DNA of 64,000 nt from Phycisphaeraceae bacterium (GCA_028284155.1 JANQSF010000098.1:62001-126000), one strand, 5' to 3'; positions 8,148-17,616 are shown, counted from the stretch's first letter. Numbers and translations are program-made. Notes: generated from the sequence alone by a model not told the origin.

Positions 8148-9632
8148 TCAGGCGGCACGTCGGCGGCGACGCAGCGCGGCCAGACCGCCAAGCGCCAGCA
8201 GGCTGAAGGTCGCCGGTTCGGGGATCGCGGCCGTCAGCTTCAACGTCGCGCCGATGCCGGTCTCGCGCGAGTTGAAGATGTGGACAACCGAGTCGCTGGT
8301 TTGCGGTGTCTCGCGCGTGATGATGAACGTCACGCGGCCGTCGCTGTCAGCCGTGATGAAGTCCAAGATCGCCTGGCTGTTCAGCGCGATCGCTCCGCCG
8401 TCGACGCCGCGCCCGGTGAGCATGAACGTGTCGAGCAAGGTCGCGTTGGCCAGCACGCCGTCGCCGCTGCCGGTGTCGTTGCCCGGGGCGTTGTTCCACG
8501 TAATGGCGCCTTCGTCCCAGCCCTCGCCCGCGTCGCCGTCGTTCAGACCGAACACGTTGAACTCATACGTCAGATTGTTGGCGTTGCCGCCGAAGTCACG
8601 GATCGGGTTGGGCTGACGCAGGGTCAGTTCCGCCTCTGCGATTTGATCGAAGGTCACGCCGGTCAGGTCGAAGCGCAGCCAGCTCTTTCGGCTGAAGCTG
8701 GCGCCCTGGTTCTTGGCCAGCAGTTCGACGTTAGAACCGAAGTTGTTGTTGGCCTGATTCGCCTGGACGAACGCGTCGGCGTCCGCTTCGAGTGTGACCA
8801 TCGGTGGCCCGGTCGGGGCCGGCGGCGTGACGCCGACGGCGTCGGCGAACGTGTCCGCGAAGCGCAGGTTGTCAATCCAGACCACGTCGCCCGCGTCGGG
8901 GTTGAAGTTGCGGACGCTGAACAGGCTCAGGTCGCTGATGTTCGGCGCGCCGTGGTTCGCGACGGCGTCCGGAACGACTGGCTCGTTGCCGTCGACTGGG
9001 TTGATGAACAACGCCGTCTGGTTGTACGTCGTGGACATGCCCGTCTTCGAGAACCGCGCGACCAGCAGGAAGTCGTCGCCCAGTGTGGCGTTGGTCGATG
9101 AGTTGACGGTCGAGTTGCCGGAGCTTCCGACCCGGGCGAAGAACGGGTTGCCCGGGTTATTGCGGATGCCGACGCCCAGCGCGTTGCTCGAGTTGCCCGT
9201 CGCGCCGTCGCTGGCCTGAAAGTTGTAGAACTCGTTGTTCTCAACGCCTGATTCGGGTCGAATCAGAAAGCTCATGTAGACCGTGTCGAGCGACGTTGTC
9301 GGCAGCGGCCGATTGAGGAAGTTGCCGATGTCGCCGAGGTTGGTCGTCGGCGCAAGCCGCGCCGCCTGCGACCCACCGTTGCTCACGGCGTTGGGGTCCA
9401 TGAGCGTCGCCGCCGCGACGGTCGTGTGGCCGCCGCCGGAAGCTCCCGTCGCCGCCCAGTTGCCCGCGAATCCGAAGCCGCCGCTGCCACCGTTCAGGTC
9501 GGACCCGGGGGCATAGCTCTCGAAGTCGTCGCTGGCCAGGACAATCGCCTCAGCCCGCTGAACCGGCCACATCGCCGCTAAGGCCGTCAAGAGAAGGATC
9601 AAGGAGAGGTTGCTTCGAAGAAGACGTGTCAT
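8148..9632 (-). CDS. PEP-CTERM protein with DNRLRE-type domain
   Basis: The 494-residue product starts at MTRLLRSNLSLILLLTALAA, a signal peptide preceded by CCGGAG on the minus strand. The first half is a beta-sandwich-like module (VLASDDFESYAPGSDLNGGS). The second half begins ADADAFVQANQANNNFGSN and continues with a SWLRFDL element, features of the DNRLRE family of polysaccharide-associated modules. The C-terminus is a PEP-CTERM anchor (IPEPATFSLLALGGLAALRR). Its anchor is almost identical to that of the preceding gene, so recent duplication of the anchor or gene conversion is likely. Terminators on both sides suggest each PEP-CTERM gene is monocistronic. Confidence 0.85.
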   Translation of the reverse strand: MTRLLRSNLSLILLLTALAAMWPVQRAEAIVLASDDFESYAPGSDLNGGSGGFGFAGNWAATGASGGGHTTVAAATLMDPNAVSNGGSQAARLAPTTNLGDIGNFLNRPLPTTSLDTVYMSFLIRPESGVENNEFYNFQASDGATGNSSNALGVGIRNNPGNPFFARVGSSGNSTVNSSTNATLGDDFLLVARFSKTGMSTTYNQTALFINPVDGNEPVVPDAVANHGAPNISDLSLFSVRNFNPDAGDVVWIDNLRFADTFADAVGVTPPAPTGPPMVTLEADADAFVQANQANNNFGSNVELLAKNQGASFSRKSWLRFDLTGVTFDQIAEAELTLRQPNPIRDFGGNANNLTYEFNVFGLNDGDAGEGWDEGAITWNNAPGNDTGSGDGVLANATLLDTFMLTGRGVDGGAIALNSQAILDFITADSDGRVTFIITRETPQTSDSVVHIFNSRETGIGATLKLTAAIPEPATFSLLALGGLAALRRRRRAA

Positions 9633-9939
9633 CGGACAACTCCGGTACAGGTGAAGTGAATCAAACGAGACAAACCCACCGCGAGACCCCGGCGGGCTGC
9701 TTTCTGCTGCTTCGTGGACCTTGTTTCCCTTCAATCTCAGAAATCCAAACTCGCTCCAGCACCACCAATATACATCAAGGGATACCCCTGTGCAAGTCGT
9801 TATCCGGCAGATTCTGTACCGGATTCCGGCCCCTTGGGGTGGTGGGTTCGGACCCTGTTTCCTGGATGCCCGACGGCGATCTCGGCTCCGGGGCCGTTTG
9901 CCATGACGCCAAGGCGGTTCCGTGCTCTAATACCGCCCC
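9633..9939. other. Intergenic region between divergent genes
   Basis: These 307 bases separate the PEP-CTERM gene (leftward) from the dehydratase gene (rightward) and must hold both promoters. The only signal seen is a -10-like hexamer (TCTAAT, 9926-9931) just before the GTG at 9940. No convincing ORF or structured RNA was recognised. Confidence 0.4.
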
Positions 9940-11109
9940 GTGAAGATCACCGAATACCAAACGTTTGTCGTCGCCACGCCCTGGCGGAATCTGACCTACT
10001 TTGTCATGCGGACCGACGCCGGCCACGTCGGCGTCGGCGAGGCCCGCGTCGTGGGCAAGACGCACACCGTCGTCGAGTACCTGCGCGACGTGCGGCGGCA
10101 CATCGTCGGGCACGACCCCTGCGACATCGAAGACCTGTACCGCCGGTTCACGCTGGTCGATTTCGGCTCGGCCGGCGAGGTCGCGATGACCGGGCTGGCG
10201 CTGGTCGAGATGGCGTGCTGGGACGTGATCGGCAAGGCCGCGAACCTGCCCGTTTATCAACTGATTGGCGGCAAGGTCCGCGACCGCGTGCCCGCTTATG
10301 CCAACGGCTGGTACACCGTGGAGCGCGAGCCGGAGCAGTTCGCCGCGGCCGCGAGCCGCGTCGTCGACGCGGGCTATCAGGCGATGAAGTTCGACCCGTT
10401 CGGCGCGGGCGACCTCGAACTGACCATCGCCGAACGGCAGCGCTCGGTCGACCTGATTGCGGCGGTGCGCGAAGCGGTCGGGCCAAACGTCGACCTGTTC
10501 ATCGAGATGCACGGCCGATTCGCGCCGCACGAGGCCGTCCGCATCGCCCGCGCGATCGAGCGGTACGAGCCGGGCTGGATCGAGGAGCCGTGTCGGCCGG
10601 AGGACCTGGGGGCGCTGGCGCACGTCGCGTCGCACACGTCGATCCCCGTCGCGACGGGCGAGCGTCTCTACCGCGCGACGCAGTTCCGCGACCTGTTCGA
10701 GACCCGCGCGGCGCACATCATTCAGCCGGACATCAATCAGTGCGGCGGCCTGCTGGAGGTCAAGAAGATCGCGTCGACGGCGGAGAGTTACAGCGTCATG
10801 GTCGCCCCGCACAACGTGGGCGGGATCGTCTCGACCACGGCGGCGCTGCACCTGGTCGCGTCGTTAAGAAACGGCAAGGTGCTCGAACACTTCAACGACT
10901 TTGTCGATCGTGACGTGCAGCAGTGCGGCTCGCCGTACCCGGCCGTCGTGGACGGTCACTTTGAACTTCCGGGCGGGCCGGGCTGGGGCGTCGAACTCGA
11001 CCTGGACTTCATCCAATCGCACGGGCCGAAGCTGCAGAATGGGGTGATCCCCGACCCGGGTCTGGACATGTTTAACAACGAAAGTTGGAACAAACGGGCC
11101 GGCGATTGA
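9940..11109 (+). CDS. Mandelate racemase/muconate lactonizing enzyme family dehydratase
   Basis: The 389-residue enolase-superfamily protein has an N-terminal capping domain and a C-terminal barrel. Metal-ligand positions are recognisable: the first strand FIEMHGRFAP (Glu, with a His two residues later), then WIEEP, then TGERLY. APHNVGG near the end matches the conserved late-barrel His region. The E-x-H pattern and overall layout resemble acid-sugar dehydratases of the galactonate type, so dehydration of an aldonic or uronic acid is likely; the substrate cannot be fixed. The start is GTG with no Shine-Dalgarno sequence; TCTAAT lies 8 nt upstream, suggesting a leaderless mRNA. A family-A palindrome begins right after the stop. 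Confidence 0.85.
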   Translation: MKITEYQTFVVATPWRNLTYFVMRTDAGHVGVGEARVVGKTHTVVEYLRDVRRHIVGHDPCDIEDLYRRFTLVDFGSAGEVAMTGLALVEMACWDVIGKAANLPVYQLIGGKVRDRVPAYANGWYTVEREPEQFAAAASRVVDAGYQAMKFDPFGAGDLELTIAERQRSVDLIAAVREAVGPNVDLFIEMHGRFAPHEAVRIARAIERYEPGWIEEPCRPEDLGALAHVASHTSIPVATGERLYRATQFRDLFETRAAHIIQPDINQCGGLLEVKKIASTAESYSVMVAPHNVGGIVSTTAALHLVASLRNGKVLEHFNDFVDRDVQQCGSPYPAVVDGHFELPGGPGWGVELDLDFIQSHGPKLQNGVIPDPGLDMFNNESWNKRAGD

Positions 11110-11110
11110 G

Positions 11111-11127
11111 GCCGCTTGCGGCTTAGC
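11111..11127. repeat. Family-A 17-bp palindromic repeat, copy 1
   Basis: GCCGCTTGCGGCTTAGC, reverse complement of GCTAAGCCGCAAGCGGC. It is one of six identical copies in the window (11111, 12042, 17641, 22627, 31818, 55169). Confidence 0.85.
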
Positions 11128-11198
11128 GGAATGTCCTCACGATTTCGCGGCCAACCCGCTACCATGTCGCCCAACGAAGTCGCCCTGAGGTACACGAC

Positions 11199-11990
11199 AT
11201 GAGCCAGGCCCCATCGCATCCCACGTCCTCGTCCGGCCGACCTGCCGGCGGCCCGCCCGGAAGTACGCCGCGCGGCCGACCGCAGGCTGAGCCGCCCGAC
11301 CTCTCCGAAAGAGGCGCGCCCGTTGACGGTGAGCCGCGGAAGCTCGATCGACGTCTGTTCATGCAACTGCTCGCGTTCGGCGACTGCGTCGATTCGGCCG
11401 AGGCAATCGCCGCGCTCAAGGCCTCCGGCGTCAAGGGCGCGTTGTACGAAGACGCCAACGACCCCAACGGCATCGCGATCGTGACGCTGAGCGAAGATCC
11501 GAACTTTTTCGTGGACACGCTTCGGCCGATGCTCAAAAGCGACCCGTTCGCGAGCATGACGCTCAAGGACGAGTACACGATGCTCGGCCGAACGTACACC
11601 ATCGGATACGAGACCGACCTCGAAGAGACGCTGTTCACCCGGCCGACGCGGAACGTGCTCAACCCCGACTGCCCGTGGGCGGTGTGGTACCCGCTGCGTC
11701 GGGCCGGTTCGTTTGAGCAGCTCGATCAAAACGAGCAGCGGGCGATCCTCGGCGAGCACGGCATGATCGGCATGAGCTTCGGGGCGGGTGGCTTTGCGGC
11801 CGACATCCGCTTGGCCTGCCACGGGCTGGACAAGAACGACAACGACTTCGTGATCGGCCTGATCGGCAAGGAGTTGTACCCGTTGTCTGCGCTCGTCCAG
11901 ACGATGCGCAAGACCAAGCAAACGTCGCTACACCTGGAACGACTCGGCCCGTTTTTCGTCGGCAAGGTCGCGTGGCAATCCCCCGTTTAG
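11199..11990 (+). CDS. hemQ: Chlorite dismutase family protein, probable coproheme decarboxylase
   Basis: The 263-residue protein has a disordered Pro/Gly/Arg-rich N-terminus (about residues 1-45), then the ferredoxin-like chlorite dismutase fold. Landmarks are WAVWYPLRR (Tyr164, the position of the catalytic Tyr in coproheme decarboxylases), LGEHGMIG, ACHGLDKNDND (His208, expected proximal haem ligand) and GPFFVGKV at the end. These fit HemQ, which converts coproheme III to haem b in the coproporphyrin-dependent pathway. True chlorite dismutases carry a distal Arg in a different setting, so HemQ is preferred. The disordered extension is longer than usual for the family. No other haem genes are adjacent. 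Confidence 0.75.
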   Translation: MSQAPSHPTSSSGRPAGGPPGSTPRGRPQAEPPDLSERGAPVDGEPRKLDRRLFMQLLAFGDCVDSAEAIAALKASGVKGALYEDANDPNGIAIVTLSEDPNFFVDTLRPMLKSDPFASMTLKDEYTMLGRTYTIGYETDLEETLFTRPTRNVLNPDCPWAVWYPLRRAGSFEQLDQNEQRAILGEHGMIGMSFGAGGFAADIRLACHGLDKNDNDFVIGLIGKELYPLSALVQTMRKTKQTSLHLERLGPFFVGKVAWQSPV

Positions 11991-12041
11991 CCGCGTCGCT
12001 TGCGACGCGCGTCCCAGCACGACCGACAACCAGATTCAAAC

Positions 12042-12058
12042 GCCGCTTGCGGCTTAGC
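12042..12058. repeat. Family-A 17-bp palindromic repeat, copy 2
   Basis: GCCGCTTGCGGCTTAGC in the 120-nt gap between hemQ and the UDP-sugar pyrophosphorylase gene. It is identical to the other five copies. Confidence 0.85.
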
Positions 12059-12113
12059 GCGGCTCACCCAATCGAAACTCGCGTCATCCGCGCCCAATCA
12101 AGACAGATTAACC

Positions 12114-13565
12114 ATGCCCGACACCGCCACACTCGATCACCGTCTCGAATCCGCACGCGCCGCGCTCGACTCGGCCGACCAGTCGCACGTCCTGCAATTC
12201 TGGGACAAACTGGACGACGCTCAGCGCGACACGCTGCTGTCGCAGGTCGAGGCGATTGACTGGGCGCAGATTGCTCGGCTTGTCGAATCGCATGTGCGGA
12301 ACAAGCCGGACTTTTCGATCAAGGGCACGGTCGAGCCCGCGCCGTGGTACCCGTACGATCCGAACGAGTGTGATGCGGAAAGCGCGTACGCCGAGGCGCG
12401 GAAGCTCGGCGAGCAGCTCGTCCGTGACGGCAAGGTCGCTGCGTTCACCGTCGCCGGCGGGCAGGGCACGCGCCTTGGCTACGACGGGCCGAAGGGCATG
12501 TACCCCGCGACGCCGATCCGCAACACGCCGCTGTTCGGTTTGTTCGCTGAGTATCTGCGCAAGGTCAAAGAGAAGTTCGGCCACGTCATCCCGTGGTACA
12601 TCATGACCAGCCAGGTCAACGACGCGGCGACGCGCGAGTATTTCGACGACCAGGAGTTCTTCGGCCTCGAACCCGAAGACATCATGTTCTTCAGCCAGGC
12701 GATGCTGCCCGCGTTCGATATGGACACGGGCAAGGTGTTGCTCGACGCCTCGGGAAGCTTGGCCCTTTCGCCCAACGGGCATGGCGGGTCTTTACAAGCG
12801 CTTAGAGACTCCGGCGCGCTCGACGATATGCAGCAACGCGGCGTCGAACAGATCAGTTACTTCCAGGTCGACAACCCATTGGTCAAGTGCATCGACCCGC
12901 TGTTCATCGGCCTGCACGCCCGCGACGGCGCGCAGATGTCGAGCAAGGCGTTGCCCAAGGCCGGGCCGGCCGAGAAGGTCGGCGTCTTCGCGAAGGTGGA
13001 CGGGCGAATCAGCGTGATCGAGTACAGCGACCTGCCGGACGAGCTGGCCGAGGTCCGCGAGCCGAACGGCGACCTTCGGTTTAAGGCCGGCTCGATCGCC
13101 ATCCACGTCATCGCCGTCGATTTCGTCAAGCAACTGGGCGCGGGCGAGTCGTTCGGGTTGCCGTTCCACCGGGCGGAGAAGAAGGTTGCGCACGTCGATC
13201 TTGAAAGCGGCTCGCGCGTGGAACCGCAGTCGCCAAACGCTGTAAAGCTGGAGATGTTCGTCTTCGACGCGCTGCCGCTGTGCGAGACGTCGATCGTGTA
13301 CGAGACCGAACGCGTCGAAGAGTTCGCGCCGATTAAGAATGCGGATGAGGACGGGGCCGTCGACTGCCCCGCGACAAGCCACGCGCTGCAGTCCAAACGC
13401 GCCGCCCGTTGGCTGGAAGCCAACGGCGTGCTCGTCCCGCACGACGACAACGATCAGCCGGAAGCGACGCTCGAGGTCGGTCCGCTGACGGCGATCGAGC
13501 CGACCGACCTGGCCGACCAGGCGTTGCCCGACATGGTCGCGCCGGGGGCGCGGTTGGTGTTTTGA
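12114..13565 (+). CDS. UTP-hexose-1-phosphate uridylyltransferase (UDPGP/UAP family)
   Basis: The 483-residue product starts at ATG 12114 (MPDTATLDHR); the frame continues upstream without support. The nucleotide-binding loop is VAGGQGTRLGYDGPKGMY, the signature of eukaryote-type UDP-GlcNAc/UDP-sugar pyrophosphorylases. Further landmarks are NGHGGSLQAL, YFQVDNPLVK (metal-binding Asp) and the C-terminal GSIAIHVI and LPFHRAEKKV blocks. It forms a UDP-sugar from UTP and a sugar-1-phosphate, most likely UDP-GlcNAc from GlcNAc-1-P. It would feed cell envelope, exopolysaccharide or lipid A synthesis (lpxB is also in this window). Glucose- or galactose-1-phosphate remain possible substrates. Confidence 0.85.
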   Translation: MPDTATLDHRLESARAALDSADQSHVLQFWDKLDDAQRDTLLSQVEAIDWAQIARLVESHVRNKPDFSIKGTVEPAPWYPYDPNECDAESAYAEARKLGEQLVRDGKVAAFTVAGGQGTRLGYDGPKGMYPATPIRNTPLFGLFAEYLRKVKEKFGHVIPWYIMTSQVNDAATREYFDDQEFFGLEPEDIMFFSQAMLPAFDMDTGKVLLDASGSLALSPNGHGGSLQALRDSGALDDMQQRGVEQISYFQVDNPLVKCIDPLFIGLHARDGAQMSSKALPKAGPAEKVGVFAKVDGRISVIEYSDLPDELAEVREPNGDLRFKAGSIAIHVIAVDFVKQLGAGESFGLPFHRAEKKVAHVDLESGSRVEPQSPNAVKLEMFVFDALPLCETSIVYETERVEEFAPIKNADEDGAVDCPATSHALQSKRAARWLEANGVLVPHDDNDQPEATLEVGPLTAIEPTDLADQALPDMVAPGARLVF

Positions 13566-13614
13566 AGCGAGTGGTGAATCGGGTCAGCGCCCTTGATGTG
13601 TGGCGGCTCGTAAC

Positions 13615-14328
13615 TCAGAATAACTTGACTGGGGCAATCGGCACGCCCACCGTCAACGCGGTGGGGCGCAGTTTGACGCGACGGATGCAAAAGCCTGCCT
13701 CGTTTTCGGATTTGTCATCAGGAGGTGGAGCCACTTCGTGAACGGGATGCGTTTTACCGGTTGGTGAGGTCTCCAAGCCCAAGTGATTGTTCCAAGCGTC
13801 CGGCTGATTGACCCATGGCCTGTCGATCTTCAGTCGGAACCAGTCCGCCCGTGTGTCGATCAATTCGGCTTTAACGTCATTGTCGATGGGCCGTGATCCG
13901 ACACTGAGGGTCTTTGACGGCGACAGCATCACACTCTCATGTACCGCTCCGCCAGGTTTAATCTCGTTCCGGGCGCGGAGAAAAGGCGCGGAAGTTGATG
14001 CGAGATGGACAAGTTGTCGCTCGATCGAATACGTGCCGAGGCGATCACAACGAAGTGTCTTTTCGCCGATTCTGACTTCGATTGCTGAGCGTAGGCCGAC
14101 GCGCAACTCGACGGTGATGGGTAAGCGTTCGCCGACGGTTGGTTCACGCCACGGTTCGTCGGATGTTGGCCTGACGCGCAGCAACTTCCCCTCGGCTTTG
14201 ACGACGACCGCACTCTCCGGTCTTGCCTTCTTGGGGGGGACCTTTGCTAGGTGCGCCTCGTCCGCCCGGCAGAGCGGCGTCAGACACAGCACGAACAGGA
14301 CGATCAGACCAGCGAAGATCGATTTCAT
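13615..14328 (-). CDS. Exported hypothetical protein
   Basis: The 237-residue product opens with a signal peptide (MKSIFAGLIVLFVLCLTPLC) preceded on the minus strand by AGGGG eight bases before the ATG; a GTG nine bases upstream is an alternative. The rest is beta-rich and soluble (VVVKAEGKLLRVRP, LPITVELRVGLRSAIEVRIG). No family was recognised. GC content is lower than in the flanking UDPGP and xylA genes. It is convergent with the former and divergent from the latter. Confidence 0.65.
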   Translation of the reverse strand: MKSIFAGLIVLFVLCLTPLCRADEAHLAKVPPKKARPESAVVVKAEGKLLRVRPTSDEPWREPTVGERLPITVELRVGLRSAIEVRIGEKTLRCDRLGTYSIERQLVHLASTSAPFLRARNEIKPGGAVHESVMLSPSKTLSVGSRPIDNDVKAELIDTRADWFRLKIDRPWVNQPDAWNNHLGLETSPTGKTHPVHEVAPPPDDKSENEAGFCIRRVKLRPTALTVGVPIAPVKLF

Positions 14329-14503
14329 GTAAATCACCCCTGGCTGACGCTATTCTACCGGCCCCGGTTGGTGGCACTGCCGGTTCGATATCGCCGTTGG
14401 GCGAAACGGTCGCTTTGCGGTATCCTATCGCCCCGATTTCCAGCCCAAACCCGGGCAGAATGCTTGCGTCACTCATCCCCCACGGACCTAAGGACACCGC
14501 GAT

Positions 14504-15832
14504 ATGACGACCACCGCGACGGAGTACTTCCCCGGCGTTTCGAAGATTGCATACGACGGGCCGGACAGCCGGAACCCGTTGGCGTTCAAGCATTACGACC
14601 CCGATGCGGTTGTTGCGGGCAAGTCGATGCGGGACCATTTCCGGTTCAGCGTCTGCTACTGGCATTCGATGCGGAACGCCGGGGCTGACCCGTTCGGCGT
14701 CGGGACGCGGAACATGCCGTGGGAGACGGGCTCGGACCCGGTCGAGGTCGCGTTGAACACGATGCGGGCCAACTTCGAGTTCATCTCGAAGCTTGGGGTC
14801 GACTTCTGGTGCTTCCACGACCGTGACATCGCGCCGGAGACGCCCGACGATTTCGCCAAGACCAACCAAGACCTCGATACCGTGGTCGGACTGGCTAAGC
14901 AACTGCAAGGCGAGACGGGTATCAAGCTGTTGTGGGGCACGGCTTGTTTGTTTGTGCATCCGCGTTACATGAGCGGCGCGGCGACGTCGCCTTACGTCGA
15001 TGCGTTTGTCCACGCGGCGGCGCAGGTCAAGAAGGCGATCGAGGTGACGCACGAACTGGGCGGCGAGGGCTACGTCTTCTGGGGCGGGCGTGAGGGGTAC
15101 GACACGCTGCTGAACACCGACCTGGGTCGCGAGTTCGACCACCTGGCCCGCTTCCTGCACATGGCCGTCGACTTCAAGAAGTCGATCGGGTTCGACGGGC
15201 AGTTCTATATCGAGCCGAAGCCGAAGGAGCCGACCAAGCACCAGTACGACCACGACTCGAGCGCGTGTCACGCGTTCCTGCAGAAGTACGGGCTGGTCGA
15301 TCACCTGAAGCTGAACATCGAGGCGAACCACGCGACGCTGGCGGGTCACTCGTTCCATCACGAGTTGGAGTACGCGGCGGCCAACGGCATCCTCGGGTCG
15401 ATCGACGCCAACCGGGGTGACATGTTGCTCGGCTGGGACACCGACCAGTTCCCGACGGACCTCTATGACACGACGTTCGCGATGTGGACGTTGCTCAAGT
15501 CGGGCGGTTTCACGACCGGCGGGTTGAACTTCGACGCGAAGGTGCGTCGCCAGAGCGTCGACCCGGAAGACCTGTTCCACGCGCACATCGGCGGGATGGA
15601 CGCGTTCGCCCGCGGGTTGAAGGTCGCTGCCAAGATCGTGGAGGACGGGCGGATCCCCGATTTCATTGCGCAGCGATACAGCTCGTGGGACAGCGACCTG
15701 GGCAAGCGGATCGAGGCGGGGCACGTCGGTTTGGCGGACCTGGAGCCGATCGCGCATCAGAGGAACCTGGCGTCGGTGCCGTCGAGCCGGCAGGAGATGC
15801 TCGAGAACATCCTGAACGACTACATCTGCTGA
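14504..15832 (+). CDS. xylA: Xylose isomerase
   Basis: The 442-residue protein is a full-length class II xylose isomerase. Recognisable elements are FWCFHDRDIAPE (catalytic His region), YVFWGGREGYDTLLNTD, IEPKPKEPTKHQYDHD (metal-binding Glu and Lys), NIEANHATLAGHSFHHE and DANRGDMLLGWDTDQFP (metal Asp residues). It interconverts D-xylose and D-xylulose, and D-glucose and D-fructose, using Mg/Mn/Co. A TAAGGA Shine-Dalgarno (489-494) lies 9 nt before the ATG. No xylulokinase or xylose transporter is adjacent; the next gene is an amino-acid-type permease starting 15 nt after the stop, so the two may be co-transcribed. Confidence 0.95.
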   Translation: MTTTATEYFPGVSKIAYDGPDSRNPLAFKHYDPDAVVAGKSMRDHFRFSVCYWHSMRNAGADPFGVGTRNMPWETGSDPVEVALNTMRANFEFISKLGVDFWCFHDRDIAPETPDDFAKTNQDLDTVVGLAKQLQGETGIKLLWGTACLFVHPRYMSGAATSPYVDAFVHAAAQVKKAIEVTHELGGEGYVFWGGREGYDTLLNTDLGREFDHLARFLHMAVDFKKSIGFDGQFYIEPKPKEPTKHQYDHDSSACHAFLQKYGLVDHLKLNIEANHATLAGHSFHHELEYAAANGILGSIDANRGDMLLGWDTDQFPTDLYDTTFAMWTLLKSGGFTTGGLNFDAKVRRQSVDPEDLFHAHIGGMDAFARGLKVAAKIVEDGRIPDFIAQRYSSWDSDLGKRIEAGHVGLADLEPIAHQRNLASVPSSRQEMLENILNDYIC

Positions 15833-15847
15833 CCCGAAGCTGTTGTC

Positions 15848-17185
15848 ATGGCCGGCGATGAGTGTCAATCTCTGGTGCGGCGCGTCGGCGTGTTCGGCGC
15901 GGTGTTCATGGGGCTGGGGTCGATCGTCGGCACGGGCGTGTTCGTGTCGATCGGCATCGGCGCGGGCGTGGCCGGCGCGGCTGTCGTGCTGGCGATTACG
16001 GTCGCGGCGGTGGTGGCGTTCTGCAACGGGCTGTCCAGTGCGCAGCTTGCGGCGAGTTTTCCGATCAGCGGCGGGACGTACGAGTACGGCTACCGCAAGC
16101 TGACGCCAAGCCTGGGCTTCACGGCCGGCTGGATGTTCCTGTGCGCCAAGAGCGCGTCGGCCGCGACGGCGGCGCTGGGCTTCGCAGGCTACCTGTTGAC
16201 CGCGATCGATGTCGATGCTCAGTGGGCGCGGACCGGCGCCGCGACGGCCGCGGTGATCGTGCTGACCGTTCTCGTGCTCAGCGGGATGCGCCGGGCCAAC
16301 GCGGTGAACATCACCATCGTGTCGGTGTCGCTTGCGTCGCTGGCCGTGTTCGTGGCGGTGTGTCTGCCGGACGCGACAGAGGGCGGTCGCGAGCGGTTCG
16401 TACCGTTCCTCGGCGGTGGCGACTCGTCGCGTCCTGCCTTCGCGCGGATGCTCGAAGCGTGCGCGTTGATGTTTGTCGCTTATACCGGGTACGGCCGAAT
16501 CGCCACGCTGGGCGAGGAGATCCACAACCCGAAGCGGAACATCCCGCGCGCGATCGTAACAACGCTGGTCGTTTCGATGTTGATCTATATCGGTGTGGCG
16601 CTGGTGGGTGTCGGCGCGGTGGGCGCGGCGGCGTTCGCCGACGCGGCGGTGGACCAGGTCGCGCCGCTCGAAGTGGTCGCGCGTCAGGTCTCCGGCCCGA
16701 CGGCCGGCTGGGTCTTGACGATCGGCGCGATGACGGCGATGCTCGGCGCGTTGCTCAACCTGGTGCTCGGGCTGTCGCGGGTGGCGCTGGCGATGGGTCG
16801 TCGCGGCGACCTGCCGGGTGTGTTCAGCAAGGTGGTCGGCCGACACCAGGAACCGGTGCCGGCCGTGCTGCTGGTCGCGTGCATCATCCTGTCGCTGGTG
16901 CTTGTCGGCGATGTGAAGGCGACTTGGTCGTTCTCAGCCTTCACGGTGCTGGTCTATTACGCGCTGACCAACCTGTGCGCTTTGCGGCTTCAGCCGGAAC
17001 AGCGGCTTTACCCGCGGGCGTTCGCGTGGGGCGGGCTGGCGTCGTGCGTGTTCCTGGCCTTCTGGGTCGAGTGGCGGGTCTGGGCGATCGGGTTGGGGTT
17101 GATCGCGGTGGGATTGGTTTGGCACGTTGTGATGCGACGGCGATCGGTGGTGAACGGTCAAGACGGCGGTCATGTAGGGGAGTGA
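15848..17185 (+). CDS. APC family amino acid permease
   Basis: The 445-residue integral membrane protein has about 12 hydrophobic helices. The first contains GLGSIVGTGVFVSIGIGAG, the APC-superfamily consensus in TM1 where the substrate carboxyl and amino groups bind. FPISGGTYEYGYRKL matches the conserved TM2-TM3 element. The segment YTGYGRIATLGEEIHNPKRN is typical of the amino acid/polyamine/organocation family. Substrate cannot be predicted. It lies 15 nt after xylA. Confidence 0.85.
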   Translation: MAGDECQSLVRRVGVFGAVFMGLGSIVGTGVFVSIGIGAGVAGAAVVLAITVAAVVAFCNGLSSAQLAASFPISGGTYEYGYRKLTPSLGFTAGWMFLCAKSASAATAALGFAGYLLTAIDVDAQWARTGAATAAVIVLTVLVLSGMRRANAVNITIVSVSLASLAVFVAVCLPDATEGGRERFVPFLGGGDSSRPAFARMLEACALMFVAYTGYGRIATLGEEIHNPKRNIPRAIVTTLVVSMLIYIGVALVGVGAVGAAAFADAAVDQVAPLEVVARQVSGPTAGWVLTIGAMTAMLGALLNLVLGLSRVALAMGRRGDLPGVFSKVVGRHQEPVPAVLLVACIILSLVLVGDVKATWSFSAFTVLVYYALTNLCALRLQPEQRLYPRAFAWGGLASCVFLAFWVEWRVWAIGLGLIAVGLVWHVVMRRRSVVNGQDGGHVGE

Positions 17186-17211
17186 CCGCGGATTGCGCGG
17201 AGGACGCGGAT
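17185..17211. repeat. Family-K repeat arm, left of the orphan gene
   Basis: An ACCGCGGATTGCGCGG-type arm overlapping the end of the permease gene. Its imperfect reverse complement lies at 17588-17616, so the arms bracket the small low-GC gene 17267-17572. The same family forms the middle arm pair at 58611-58857. Confidence 0.6.
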
Positions 17212-17266
17212 GGGAAGGAGTGATTTGCCTGCGCTGCAGACAGTGATTGGTTAGAATCCAAGCCAC

Positions 17267-17572
17267 ATGCAGATACGAAGAATTGATTATTTGATTCTCG
17301 TTAATCGCCTGCCCGACGATCTCGTGCCCCCGTTTCCACCAGAACGAGAGAACAACAGGGAAACGAGTGAATTGTTTCAACGTGTTATTGACACACGTTT
17401 AGCCTTGCGGGTGAGGTCAATAGACAATCGTGAGTCTCACTGGATTGACTTGCACTTTGCAAGCGACAATGGCGACGTCGAGTGGAGTACGTTGAGTGTG
17501 GACCATGATTGCTTTCGACGAGTTCCATGTGAACCCTACGACGTCGAATACGAGGTGCTCTATCCCGATTGA
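17267..17572 (+). CDS. Small hypothetical protein
   Basis: The 101-residue product (MQIRRIDYLILVNRLPDDLV...) is acidic and soluble with no recognisable domain. Coding potential is supported only by the uninterrupted frame and codon composition. GC content is well below that of neighbours. No Shine-Dalgarno; TAGAAT lies 9 nt before the ATG. It is bracketed by inverted family-K arms at 17185-17211 and 17588-17616, compatible with an inserted cassette. Confidence 0.45.
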   Translation: MQIRRIDYLILVNRLPDDLVPPFPPERENNRETSELFQRVIDTRLALRVRSIDNRESHWIDLHFASDNGDVEWSTLSVDHDCFRRVPCEPYDVEYEVLYPD

Positions 17573-17587
17573 GAGACAATCAAGACC

Positions 17588-17616
17588 ATCCGCGCTATCC
17601 GTGTCATCCGCGGTTG
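17588..17616. repeat. Family-K repeat arm, right of the orphan gene
   Basis: ATCCGCGCTATCCGTGTC... ending in CATCCGCGGTTG, inverted relative to the arm at 17185-17211 and matching the right middle arm at 58837-58857. Confidence 0.6.

Noticed and set aside
14144..16846. A 900-codon minus-strand open frame over xylA and the permease
   Set aside because: Low-complexity Arg/His-rich translation, while xylA is unmistakable on the plus strand.
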